Below are positions 7,197 through 13,468 of a stretch of DNA of 20,332 nt, piece after piece. The notes under the pieces are model-generated. The model was given only the letters and a program-made list of their open reading frames with translations. It did not search any database and was not told the origin of the DNA. A program made the translations under genes and the position numbers. The DNA comes from Deltaproteobacteria bacterium. GTDB taxonomy: Bacteria; Desulfobacterota_B; Binatia; UBA9968. How positions within the stretch are numbered: the stretch's first letter is position 1; every line of letters begins with the position of its first letter. The stretch covers positions 1 to 20,332 of the forward strand of contig JAPUHZ010000023.1 of assembly GCA_027297485.1 (NCBI GenBank). Reading direction: 5' to 3'.

Positions 7197-8570
7197 CTAT
7201 TGCTTATTGCTTATTGCCTGTTTCCTTGCCCCCTGAGAGTCGCGCCAGAGAAAGTATTCCTTGGCAATCTCCGGAAAGAGGGCGTAGGAAATCACATCTT
7301 CCTCACTGGTGGCTAGAGTCCCGATCTCCTTGCGGGCCTGTTCCAATCCCGGTTTGAGGAGATCAGCCGGGCGACAGGTAATTGGTTCCTTTTTCCCCAG
7401 GACCTTCTTCTTTACCTCTTCATTAACCGGGCCAGGAGCTTCACCGTAAAGCCCCATGAGGTAATTTCTCGTCTCCATGGGAACGACAGAATAGCGCTTA
7501 CCGGTCATGACATTAAGAGTGGCCTGCGACCCGACAATCTGGCTGGTTGGTGTCACCAGGGGAGGATAACCCATATCCTTTCTGACTTCCGGCACCTCTG
7601 CCAATATTGCATTCAACTTGTCTTCGGCTTTTTGATGCCGCAGTTGAACCACTAAATTAGATAGCATCCCCCCGGGAATCTGAGAGGATAGGATATCAGC
7701 CTTCACTTGGTTGTTGACCGGACTTTCAAACTCGGCATATTTACGCCGGACGCCATAAAAATAATCGGCAATCTCCCCCAAGAACCTGAGGTCCAATCCC
7801 GTATCATAAGGGGTGCCCTGCAGGGCGGCAACTATGGCTTCAGTCGCAGGCTGGGACGTTCCCTGGGAGAGAGGCGAGAGGGCCGTATCCAAAATGTCGA
7901 CCCCGGCCTCGATGGCCATCATATAGCTCATGGGCGCCATCCCACTGGTGCAATGGGAGTGGAGATGCAGAGGAAGCGGGACGCGTGCCTTGAGGCCTTT
8001 CACGATCTCGTAAGTGACATATGGGGCAAGCAATCCAGCCATATCTTTAAGGCAGATCACCTGAGCCCCCATCTCGACCAATCGCTCACCCAGGCGGAGA
8101 AAATAGTCTACCGAATGGACCGGACTAATCGTGTAGCAGATCGTCCCCTCCACGATCTTCCCGGTCCTCCGAGCCGCTTCCATCGCCACCTTCATGTTGC
8201 GCGTGTCGTTCATGGCATCGAAGATCCTAAAAACGTCAATGCCTCCCTCTGCGGCCCGTTCAATAAACCTCTCCACTACATCGTCGGGATAGTTGTGGTA
8301 GCCTACCACGTTCTGCCCGCGAACGAGCATTTGAAAGCGTGTGTTCGGCATCGCCGCGCGAAGCTTGCGCAGCCGCTCCCAAGGACACTCCTTCAAATAA
8401 CGAAGAGAGACATCAAAGGTGGCTCCACCCCACATCTCAATCGACCAATAACCCGCTTGATCGAGCTTCCCGGCCACGGGAAGCATGTCCTCGGTGCGCA
8501 TGCGCGTAGCCAGCAAGGACTGGTGCGCATCACGCAGAACCGTCTCGGTAAGCCCGACTTTCTTTCCCAT
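7197..8570 (-). CDS. Pyruvate carboxylase subunit B / oxaloacetate decarboxylase alpha-like carboxyltransferase
   Basis: A carboxyltransferase that moves CO2 between biotin and pyruvate/oxaloacetate. The DRE-TIM metallolyase barrel shows LRDAHQSL near the N-terminus (D14 from the ATG), RTEDMLPVA, the carbamylated-lysine site CLKDMAG (K175) and metal ligands HLHSH (H204, H206). The post-barrel domain is present (VNNQVKADILSSQIPGGM, YPPLVTPTSQIVG), but the protein stops at about 457 aa with no biotinyl MKM domain, so biotin carrier and carboxylase must be encoded elsewhere. This length fits PycB-type or transcarboxylase 5S-type subunits. I prefer the ATG at 8570 (GAGGG 9 nt upstream) to the GTG at 8576. 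The last residues (AISNKQ) come from a short GCAATAA repeat and are probably not ancestral. Last gene of the minus-strand operon, 23 nt after the ferredoxin stop. Confidence 0.88.
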   Translation of the reverse strand: MGKKVGLTETVLRDAHQSLLATRMRTEDMLPVAGKLDQAGYWSIEMWGGATFDVSLRYLKECPWERLRKLRAAMPNTRFQMLVRGQNVVGYHNYPDDVVERFIERAAEGGIDVFRIFDAMNDTRNMKVAMEAARRTGKIVEGTICYTISPVHSVDYFLRLGERLVEMGAQVICLKDMAGLLAPYVTYEIVKGLKARVPLPLHLHSHCTSGMAPMSYMMAIEAGVDILDTALSPLSQGTSQPATEAIVAALQGTPYDTGLDLRFLGEIADYFYGVRRKYAEFESPVNNQVKADILSSQIPGGMLSNLVVQLRHQKAEDKLNAILAEVPEVRKDMGYPPLVTPTSQIVGSQATLNVMTGKRYSVVPMETRNYLMGLYGEAPGPVNEEVKKKVLGKKEPITCRPADLLKPGLEQARKEIGTLATSEEDVISYALFPEIAKEYFLWRDSQGARKQAISNKQ

Positions 8571-8593
8571 CCTCACACACCCTCGGTCCGATC

Positions 8594-9148
8594 CTATCCT
8601 CCGAACATCTCTTTCTGCTTCTCCTCCAGTCTCTCTTTTTCCTCGGCATCGATGACGTAGAAGCCATTAACATTTTTGATCTTTTCCGGACTGTAGAAAT
8701 ACTGCGAGGCCTCAACCCCTTCTTCGAACTCGTACATCCTGATGGAATCCCAGGGGCAGATTTTTTTGTCCAGCCGATCCTCTGACTCCGTTCCTATGAG
8801 CTGGAGCTGGAATTTCTTCGGCATCGCTTCCTTATCGAGCGGCTTTTTGGAGCTATCGTAAAACCTGCCGGCATACTCGTAGTAGATCTCTCCGGTCTCC
8901 TTGTGCTGGTGGATCTTAGTGAGATCGTCGCTGTAGCACATCTGACAGCCGATGCACTTGTCATTGTCTATCCAGACCCGGTAAGGTTTTAATCCCCCTT
9001 GAGGCAGTTCCTCGTAGAGCAGGTTAATACAGTCTTCCACAGGACAATGGACTTCACATAAGGGAGAACCGGCGCAACTCGAACAGCTCTCGTCCATCAC
9101 AGCAAGGAGCGCTGTGCCTTTACGTTTCTTTGTCGCCTCTACTGCCAT
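8594..9148 (-). CDS. 4Fe-4S ferredoxin-like protein with expanded cysteine spacing
   Basis: A 184-aa electron carrier. Two cysteine groups resemble a bacterial 2[4Fe-4S] ferredoxin but with insertions: C22-x2-C25-x5-C31-x3-C35-P, and C65-x2-C68-x2-C71 with a distant C131-P; C40 is extra. The second CP is displaced by about 60 residues, including an aromatic-rich stretch (IYYEYAGRFYDSS). The C-terminus is charged (EEKERLEEKQKE). The start has a perfect AGGAGG 8 nt upstream and overlaps the end of the TPR gene by 29 nt. Its position before the carboxyltransferase suggests a partner in a ferredoxin-linked C3/C4 pathway, which is inference. I do not recognise a named family beyond the 4Fe-4S dicluster domain. 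Confidence 0.8.
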   Translation of the reverse strand: MAVEATKKRKGTALLAVMDESCSSCAGSPLCEVHCPVEDCINLLYEELPQGGLKPYRVWIDNDKCIGCQMCYSDDLTKIHQHKETGEIYYEYAGRFYDSSKKPLDKEAMPKKFQLQLIGTESEDRLDKKICPWDSIRMYEFEEGVEASQYFYSPEKIKNVNGFYVIDAEEKERLEEKQKEMFGG

Positions 9149-9977
9149 AGGATTTTCCTCCTACCTTTCTATAACGGGCGCGCAGAAACAATGCGGCCGC
9201 GACCAAAAGCAAAACCCAGTAATAACGCACAAGCTGAAGTTGACCCCATTCCAGCCAATAAACAAAATTAGGCGACTGGACAATGAGCCGGCTCAACGCC
9301 TCTTGTGCGCCGGCATAATCCCGCAGCTCTCTGAGCACTCGGGATAAACCATAAAGAGCCCCCTCATCATCCGGGTTGAGCTCCAACGCCCGCTTAAAAT
9401 CTCCTTGGGCCTCACGCCACTTTTCTTGCTCCGCGTAAACCCACCCCCGGTTGCTCCACGCCTCACCGTAATCTCCACGTAGCTCCAAGGCCCGGTTGAA
9501 GTTCTCTATCGCCTTCTCCAACTCTCCCTTTTTCTTAAAGGCCACCCCAAGGTTATTATACGCCTCGGGAAAGCCAGGCCTTAACTGAACTACTCTGGCA
9601 TATTCCTCGATGGCCGATGCGTAATCCCTGTGCACCTCCAGCTTGAGCCATCCAAGCAGGGTCCTGGCCTCTACATGATCCGGGGCTAGGTTCAAAACCC
9701 TCCTAATATGAATCTCCGCTGCCTGGGTATTACGCAGCCTGAGAGAGGCGATCCCCAAAAAGAGATGTAGGTCCGGCTCCTCGGGATAATTCTTCAGGAG
9801 ATCTTCAAAGGCCCCCTTCGCCTCTCTCGCCTTTCCTTCGGCCAAATATCTCTTCCCCTGGTCCCACCGGCTCTCTTGGAGGAGCAAAGAGCTGCCTTGT
9901 CCATATGCAAGAGAAAAACTTATCACCAAAATCCCAGCAAGAGACAAACTTATAATCCGTGCGTAAGTTTGCAACAC
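9120..9977 (-). CDS. Membrane-anchored TPR protein
   Basis: A tetratricopeptide-repeat scaffold protein with about six TPRs, for example EAYNNLGVAFKKKGELEKAI and EAWSNRGWVYAEQEKWREA. It has a hydrophobic N-terminal segment (IISLSLAGILVISFSLAYG) that could be a signal anchor, and a C-terminal transmembrane helix (YYWVLLLVAAALFLRARY) followed by basic residues. The TPRs would then face the periplasm. The frame is open to a GTG at 10145, but the extra 56 residues are encoded by an interspersed repeat (9973-10130) and are unlikely to be native. A GTG at 9977, with AGGG 8 nt upstream, or a TTG at 9974 is more plausible. The gene lies between the small membrane protein and the ferredoxin gene, and its end overlaps the latter. 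Confidence 0.8.
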   Translation of the reverse strand: MLQTYARIISLSLAGILVISFSLAYGQGSSLLLQESRWDQGKRYLAEGKAREAKGAFEDLLKNYPEEPDLHLFLGIASLRLRNTQAAEIHIRRVLNLAPDHVEARTLLGWLKLEVHRDYASAIEEYARVVQLRPGFPEAYNNLGVAFKKKGELEKAIENFNRALELRGDYGEAWSNRGWVYAEQEKWREAQGDFKRALELNPDDEGALYGLSRVLRELRDYAGAQEALSRLIVQSPNFVYWLEWGQLQLVRYYWVLLLVAAALFLRARYRKVGGKSYGSRGDKET

Positions 9978-10130
9978 CTTAAAAACCCTGGCCGTCGAGA
10001 AGGCGGCGGGTGCAAGGCGAAGCAAGAGATCGCCCCGGAGCGTACAGAGCGGTACGTGAGGATGCGAGCCCGAAGCGACAACGAAGCAAGCGCCCCTTAT
10101 CGACGGATCAGGGACAAGGCCCAGCCCTTT
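9973..10130. repeat. Interspersed repeat F1 (palindromic, noncoding)
   Basis: Shows the build of a common multi-copy intergenic element: an AACACCTTAAAAACCCTGG edge, a GGGTGCAAGGCG block, and a small palindrome GTAC-AGAGCG-GTAC. The edge and the TGCAAGGC block recur in the element at 13052-13226. It fills the space between the small membrane protein gene and the TPR gene and keeps the TPR frame open by chance. Confidence 0.5.
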
Positions 10131-10135
10131 AACAT

Positions 10136-10321
10136 CTACTTCCACATCTCTTTTGGGATCTCCTCCTTTTTCCCCTCCTCGATGAGCTTATCGTTCTTGA
10201 AGGCCTGTCTGAGGCCGATCCAGGTGAAAAATAGGACTAGAAGAAGCATCCCAACAATGGGGATGTTATCGGGCTTGGTGAGGATCTCCAGAAAATGTTG
10301 TAAACCAGTCATCTCTTCCAT
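10136..10321 (-). CDS. Small single-pass membrane protein
   Basis: A 61-aa protein with one clear transmembrane helix (about residues 20-38, IPIVGMLLLVLFFTWIGL) followed by a charged tail (KNDKLIEEGKKEEIPKEMWK). First gene of the minus-strand operon leading to the TPR, ferredoxin and carboxyltransferase genes. The start is an ATG at 10321 with an in-frame ATG three codons on; no strong Shine-Dalgarno sequence. The clean helix plus amphipathic charged tail, and the position at the head of an operon, argue that it is real. Function unknown; it may anchor or position the TPR protein (inference). Confidence 0.6.
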   Translation of the reverse strand: MEEMTGLQHFLEILTKPDNIPIVGMLLLVLFFTWIGLRQAFKNDKLIEEGKKEEIPKEMWK

Positions 10322-10356
10322 AAAACTTAACCACCCGTAAAATCAAGTATGTCTTA

Positions 10357-10385
10357 CAAATATTAGAAATCCTTGGCAATGTCAA
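10357..10385 (-). promoter_or_regulatory. Candidate promoter for the small membrane protein operon
   Basis: On the minus strand a consensus TTGACA (10385-10380) is followed after 17 nt by TATTTG (10362-10357), which matches the -10 consensus only in its first three bases. An overlapping TAATAT lies at only 14 nt. Confidence 0.3.
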
Positions 10386-10413
10386 TGTAGACGTGGCCTG
10401 CCGGCCGAAATAT

Positions 10414-10498
10414 CGTTCAAATCGTTGAAATTAGTTCAAGTCGTTCAACCCGTCAGAAAATACTTATGAACAATTTGAACCCTTGAACGGCTTGAACG
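10414..10498. repeat. GTTCAA/TTGAAC inverted-repeat cluster
   Basis: Three GTTCAA-type units on the left (10415-10448, one with a G for C change) face three TTGAAC units on the right (10475-10498), so the segment can fold into a long imperfect hairpin with a loop of about 26 nt. It lies between the MBL gene and the small membrane protein gene. The build is like a miniature inverted-repeat element or a bidirectional transcript-end structure; there is no T-tract. Confidence 0.5.
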
Positions 10499-10541
10499 TG
10501 TCGGTGGCGTAGCCGCCCGCGGCAGAGAATAGGAGAGGCGT

Positions 10542-11144
10542 TTAATCAGGAAAGGTGTCCACCAACTCCTTAAGGCGCTCCCTGGCGCCTTGGAGAATCG
10601 CCTCTCCGTCACCCGGTAGAAGCGTGTCGAAGTCAAGTGTAAGAAGCTCACGCACGCTCCCGCGCAGGCGCTGGGGATTGTCCATTACCTTTTCGGGCAA
10701 AAGCCCGCAGTTACCGGGCGGTTTCCCGATTACGGCATCTCCTACAATCAAGAGTTTCCGCTCCGGCCAGTGGAGCGCTATTTCTCCGGGAGACTTGCCG
10801 GGCACGCCCACGACAACCAACGGCCCTACCCTCTCTCCTAACCGCAACTCATCGTCAAGCTCAGCCCCTTGGCTGCTGGCATGGGAAGCATCAGCCGTAT
10901 GGATGGCAGTGCGCCCTCCGGTGCGGGCGCGAACCTGGTTTGCGGCTCGCGAGTGATTACGGTTGGTCAGTACGATCCGTCTGACACCCTGCCGAATGAT
11001 CTCCTTGAAGGTTTCATCCGTGGGCTCCACTGGATCGATGCAGAGATTTCCGCTCTCGTGACAGACAAGATAGCCGTTAAAATTATAACCGTGGGGCTCC
11101 GAGAACCAGGGCCAGGTATAGATGTCTTTTACGATCTCTCTCAT
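10542..11144 (-). CDS. MBL-fold metallo-hydrolase-like protein
   Basis: A 200-aa protein with the metallo-beta-lactamase fold: NGYLVCHESGNLCIDPVEP (23-41), LTNRNHSRAANQ at the usual THxHxDH position (59-70), LLIVGDAVIG (131-140) and a final LLPGDGE (175-181) where most members have PGHG. The key motif is degenerate: only H64 and D136 of the usual metal ligands are plain. It belongs to the TNRxHxR subgroup and may not bind two zincs. The ATG at 11144 is preceded by GGAGGAGAT (AGGAG about 5 nt upstream). The first 72 codons are duplicated at 11893-12120. It lies directly downstream of a DUF433-DUF5615 toxin-antitoxin pair. Confidence 0.82.
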   Translation of the reverse strand: MREIVKDIYTWPWFSEPHGYNFNGYLVCHESGNLCIDPVEPTDETFKEIIRQGVRRIVLTNRNHSRAANQVRARTGGRTAIHTADASHASSQGAELDDELRLGERVGPLVVVGVPGKSPGEIALHWPERKLLIVGDAVIGKPPGNCGLLPEKVMDNPQRLRGSVRELLTLDFDTLLPGDGEAILQGARERLKELVDTFPD

Positions 11145-11157
11145 ATCTCCTCCAGCA
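10931..11157. repeat. 227-bp direct repeat, copy 1 (inside the intact MBL gene)
   Basis: Matches 11907-12133 at a constant offset of 976 bp with three substitutions in the core plus slight edge drift. It covers MBL codons 1-72 and the Shine-Dalgarno region. Two of the three core changes are synonymous; one changes R to S. Confidence 0.9.
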
Positions 11158-11177
11158 AGGTGAGAATACTCTCCTTT

Positions 11178-11507
11178 TTAGGGCCAGTCGGCGCCTGTAA
11201 CGTATTTGGACCAATCCGATTTCAGGAAAACGTCGATAAAGGCAGGGACGAACGCCTCAACGCGTTGCTGGGGCACTGTTACCCGCAAGAGTTTCACCCG
11301 AGATGGTTCTCCCATTTGCCGGACGTTGTGGGCAAAACCCACATCTCGCGTAAAGCAAAGATCATAGTCGGCAGCGACTTGGCGATATAAAGTCCCGTTG
11401 TCGATTCCCTTGAGCTTCAGTTGATTAACCGAATCAACCTGATGGCCGAGCCGCGCTAGAGCCGCCACCAGAGACTCAGGCATGTTCTCGTCTAAAAGGA
11501 TTTTCAC
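11178..11507 (-). CDS. DUF5615 PIN-like toxin, module 1
   Basis: A 109-aa protein of the DUF5615 (Mut7-C/PIN-like) family, the presumed RNase toxin partner of DUF433 antitoxins. It begins with the family signature MKILLDENMPESL (acidic D6, E7) and has TRDVGFAHN (D55), supplying the acidic residues of a PIN-like active site. The start overlaps the end of the DUF433 gene by 32 nt, and the conserved N-terminus fixes it. It lies within a segment bracketed by 227-bp direct repeats. The toxin role is inferred from family and pairing. Confidence 0.85.
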   Translation of the reverse strand: MKILLDENMPESLVAALARLGHQVDSVNQLKLKGIDNGTLYRQVAADYDLCFTRDVGFAHNVRQMGEPSRVKLLRVTVPQQRVEAFVPAFIDVFLKSDWSKYVTGADWP

Positions 11508-11709
11508 TGCGAGTGAGCAAGTCTGAATGGGCTAACTCTTCTAATGTCCCACGAATCGCTTCCTCGGTGAGACTGGGGTATTCTTTTACGATCTCCGTGA
11601 TCGTCATTCCTGATGCCAGCCACTCTAAGAGCAACGCCACGGCTATTCGAGTATCGCGCACCCGTGGCTTTCCCCCCAAGTGTTCAGGGTCAGAAACTAT
11701 CCACTTCAT
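11476..11709 (-). CDS. DUF433 antitoxin, module 1
   Basis: A 77-aa protein from the ATG at 11709, with the DUF433 pattern: IVSDPEHLGGKPRVRDTRIAV, LLEWLASGMTITEIVKEYP and LTEEAIRGTLEELA. The family has a winged-helix-like fold and acts as antitoxin and probable autoregulator for DUF5615-type toxins. The ATG at 11709 has AGGTGA about 8 nt upstream; an ATG at 11754 in frame would add 15 unconserved residues. It overlaps the toxin gene by 32 nt, so translation is coupled. Confidence 0.87.
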   Translation of the reverse strand: MKWIVSDPEHLGGKPRVRDTRIAVALLLEWLASGMTITEIVKEYPSLTEEAIRGTLEELAHSDLLTRSENPFRREHA

Positions 11710-11892
11710 GCCTATCACCTTATCATAATTGGGAACGGGACTGCCAGTGCCCAATGACCCCGAAACCGGCAGATCTTCAGGCAGGCGAGCACTTTCTTAT
11801 TTTCGCAATTACGCAAAGGTGAAAGCATCACCCAATCACGTGTGCTTCGTCCTCCCCCGGGGCCAGCTCGTTTCAGAAAAGATCCCGACCCC

Positions 11893-12120
11893 TTAAATTC
11901 CCTCCCGCACTTGGTTTGCGGCTCGCGAGTGATTACGGTTGGTCAGTACGATCCGGCTGACACCCTGCCGAATGATCTCCTTGAAGGTTTCATCCGTGGG
12001 CTCCACTGGATCGATGCAGAGATTTCCGCTCTCGTGACAGACAAGATAGCCGTTAAAATTATAGCCATGGGGCTCCGAGAACCAGGGCCAGGTATAGATG
12101 TCTTTTACGATCTCTCTCAT
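11893..12120 (-). pseudogene. Truncated duplicate of the MBL-fold gene
   Basis: Encodes the first 72 residues of the MBL protein at 10542-11144 (one R-to-S change), then REGI and a stop, so it lacks the GDAV and PGDG motifs and cannot be active. The ribosome-binding region is also copied. It lies between toxin-antitoxin modules 1 and 2, and forms one arm of a direct repeat that brackets module 1. High identity, with only three substitutions, points to a recent event. Confidence 0.9.
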
Positions 12121-12133
12121 ATCTCCTCCAGCA
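11907..12133. repeat. 227-bp direct repeat, copy 2 (truncated MBL copy)
   Basis: Second arm of the direct repeat (partner 10931-11157). Immediately beyond its right end the sequence reads GGTATTGAAAAACCCTG, which resembles the edge of the interspersed F-type repeats, so a repeat boundary may have taken part in the rearrangement. Confidence 0.9.
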
Positions 12134-12189
12134 GGTATTGAAAAACCCTGTCTTCACATAAAAATTCCCGAACCGTTTGTTCTTCTCTT

Positions 12190-12543
12190 TCATCGCAATG
12201 GCAGGTAGCGCACTTGACCTTCCCACTCGCCTTCGAGACTGCATTCGGCCAACAATACAATGTCTTCGATTGCTTCCCCTATTGGCACGTCGCGATTGAC
12301 TTCGAAGACGCCCGGCATGGGCTTGGCGGCCCGAACTCGTTTATAGGCATGATGAGTAATAGTCGAGGCATCGTGTGTCAACAGCACGCGTCCTTCTAGT
12401 GCCGCCCACTCAAGAACAGCAGAATCACCCGCGCCTGACAGTCCAACATCTTGGACACGGGCGATGTTTAGGTCTGGTTTGCGTCGTAATAAGCCGCGCA
12501 CAATGTCGTTGTTGAAGTTTTCGTCGGCGGCCAGGGCGAGCAT
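12190..12543 (-). CDS. DUF5615 PIN-like toxin, module 2
   Basis: A 117-aa protein of the DUF5615/PIN-like family: LAADENFNNDIVRGLL near the N-terminus (D7, E8), VLLTHDAST with D58, and a C-terminal VGQVRYLPL-like strand. It differs strongly from the module 1 toxin, so the two are not recent copies of each other. The ATG at 12543 is 3 nt past the antitoxin stop, with AAGG just upstream. The toxin role is inferred. Confidence 0.83.
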   Translation of the reverse strand: MLALAADENFNNDIVRGLLRRKPDLNIARVQDVGLSGAGDSAVLEWAALEGRVLLTHDASTITHHAYKRVRAAKPMPGVFEVNRDVPIGEAIEDIVLLAECSLEGEWEGQVRYLPLR

Positions 12544-12546
12544 GCC

Positions 12547-12882
12547 TTACCGCGCTCTACGAGTCCGGCGGGCCAGCAAGCGGGCACGCACGCCTTGAGG
12601 GTCAAAGCGAGCTTCGTTTTGTCTTCGCACTGCTTTCGCCTTCGCTTTTCGTTTTTGCAGGTACTGCTCAACTTCGCTGAAGCGTCGGAGATAGTAGCCG
12701 ATTATTTGGTAAACATCGGCTAGATCGAGTGATGGATACTGATGGACAATTTCCTCTGCGGTTGCGCCCTGACAAAAGGCTGCGACCACAGTGTCTAATG
12801 TAACGCGGGTCTTGCCGACTCTGAGAACGCCGCTTGAATCGGTTTCCAGGGGAATAATTTCTGTGACAGGTGAAAGGGACAT
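12547..12882 (-). CDS. DUF433 antitoxin, module 2
   Basis: A 111-aa protein from the ATG at 12882. The DUF433 core reads VLRVGKTRVTLDTVVAAF, GATAEEIVHQYPSLDLADVYQII and GYYLRRFSEVEQYL. A long basic tail follows (QKRKAKAKAVRRQNEARF ... RRTRRAR), absent from module 1. The ATG at 12882 has a GGAGG 8 nt upstream; the frame is open to 12996 but the extra residues are not family-like. The gene pair is tightly spaced. The basic tail may bind nucleic acid or wrap the toxin (inference). Confidence 0.83.
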   Translation of the reverse strand: MSLSPVTEIIPLETDSSGVLRVGKTRVTLDTVVAAFCQGATAEEIVHQYPSLDLADVYQIIGYYLRRFSEVEQYLQKRKAKAKAVRRQNEARFDPQGVRARLLARRTRRAR

Positions 12883-13051
12883 AAAGCTGCCTCCGAATAA
12901 GCCCATTCTAGGCAAACGAATCGGCAAAGTCCACCTCCTCGTTACGCTTTCCCGTGCGCCCCCGGAGGACTCGGTCAATGCGGCAAGGATGGGCAACGGT
13001 ATCGGAGGCCCCTCACTTTTCCAGGGCGAGACGAGATCGGAGTTCTATGGA

Positions 13052-13226
13052 GTGTTGAAAAACCTTGTTCTCAGGCGGGTCAAAAAGGCTTCGGCCTGAG
13101 CTCAGCCGAAGGTCCCAGGTGCAAGGCCTCGTCGTCAGCTCCCTTCGACGAACTCAGGGTCTGAGCCTGTCGAAGACAGTCGAGCGGGGCACGAGATATC
13201 GACAAGCGGAGGCGTACTGACGTAGT
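13052..13226. repeat. Interspersed repeat F2 with two hairpins
   Basis: Begins GTGTTGAAAAACC and ends GGCGTACTGACGTAGT, and carries the GGTGCAAGGC block seen in F1 (9973-10130). Two inverted repeats lie inside: 13089-13111 (CTTCGGC ... GCCGAAG around CTGAGCTCAG), and 13143-13175 (CTTCGAC / GTCGAAG outside CTCAG / CTGAG). The second resembles a hairpin type common between genes in several environmental lineages. Confidence 0.6.
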
Positions 13227-13263
13227 TCGCTGGGATAATGCTCCCGACCCCTTTCTTTCTCCT

Positions 13264-13441
13264 CGCCGCTTGAGCGCGCCTCACTTACACGTTGCCCAGC
13301 GCCTTGTCTTTAAACACCCTCCGCTACAAAAGTCAAAAACTAAAGCCTGACACATTTTCCCTTGAGCGTTATGAATGCATCAGGCCGAAGGCAGCGTAAC
13401 TGATCAAAAACAAGAATCCATAGACCTGACCCCCATGACTG
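13264..13441 (+). repeat. Repeat A, full-length copy
   Basis: A copy of the four-member repeat family, closely matching copy D over the whole element. It begins CGCCGCTTGAGCGC, contains GTTGCCCAGCGCCTTGTC, GCCTGACACATTTTC and GAATGCATCAGGCCGAAGG, and ends ACCTGACCCCCATGACT. It lies just downstream of the RecB-like nuclease gene. Confidence 0.85.
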
Positions 13442-13468
13442 AAAAGTTCCTATCGGTCGGCATGAGAT

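Larger units (their letters stand above)
12883..13468. other. Intergenic DNA made largely of repeats
   Basis: Nearly 600 bases without a supported gene. About 12883-13050 is plain spacer; 13052-13226 is an F-type repeat with two strong hairpins; 13264-13441 is repeat A. I see no convincing promoter. The antitoxin of module 2 reads leftward from here, and the nuclease gene reads leftward into here. Confidence 0.6.

Noticed and set aside
7707..8660. A 317-codon plus-strand open frame
   Set aside because: It lies antisense to the carboxyltransferase gene, whose conserved catalytic motifs are clear; the plus-strand translation shows no family features and no ribosome-binding site.
10414..10498. 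CRISPR array
   Set aside because: The GTTCAA units are only 6-8 nt, unevenly spaced and in inverted order; no spacers or cas genes.
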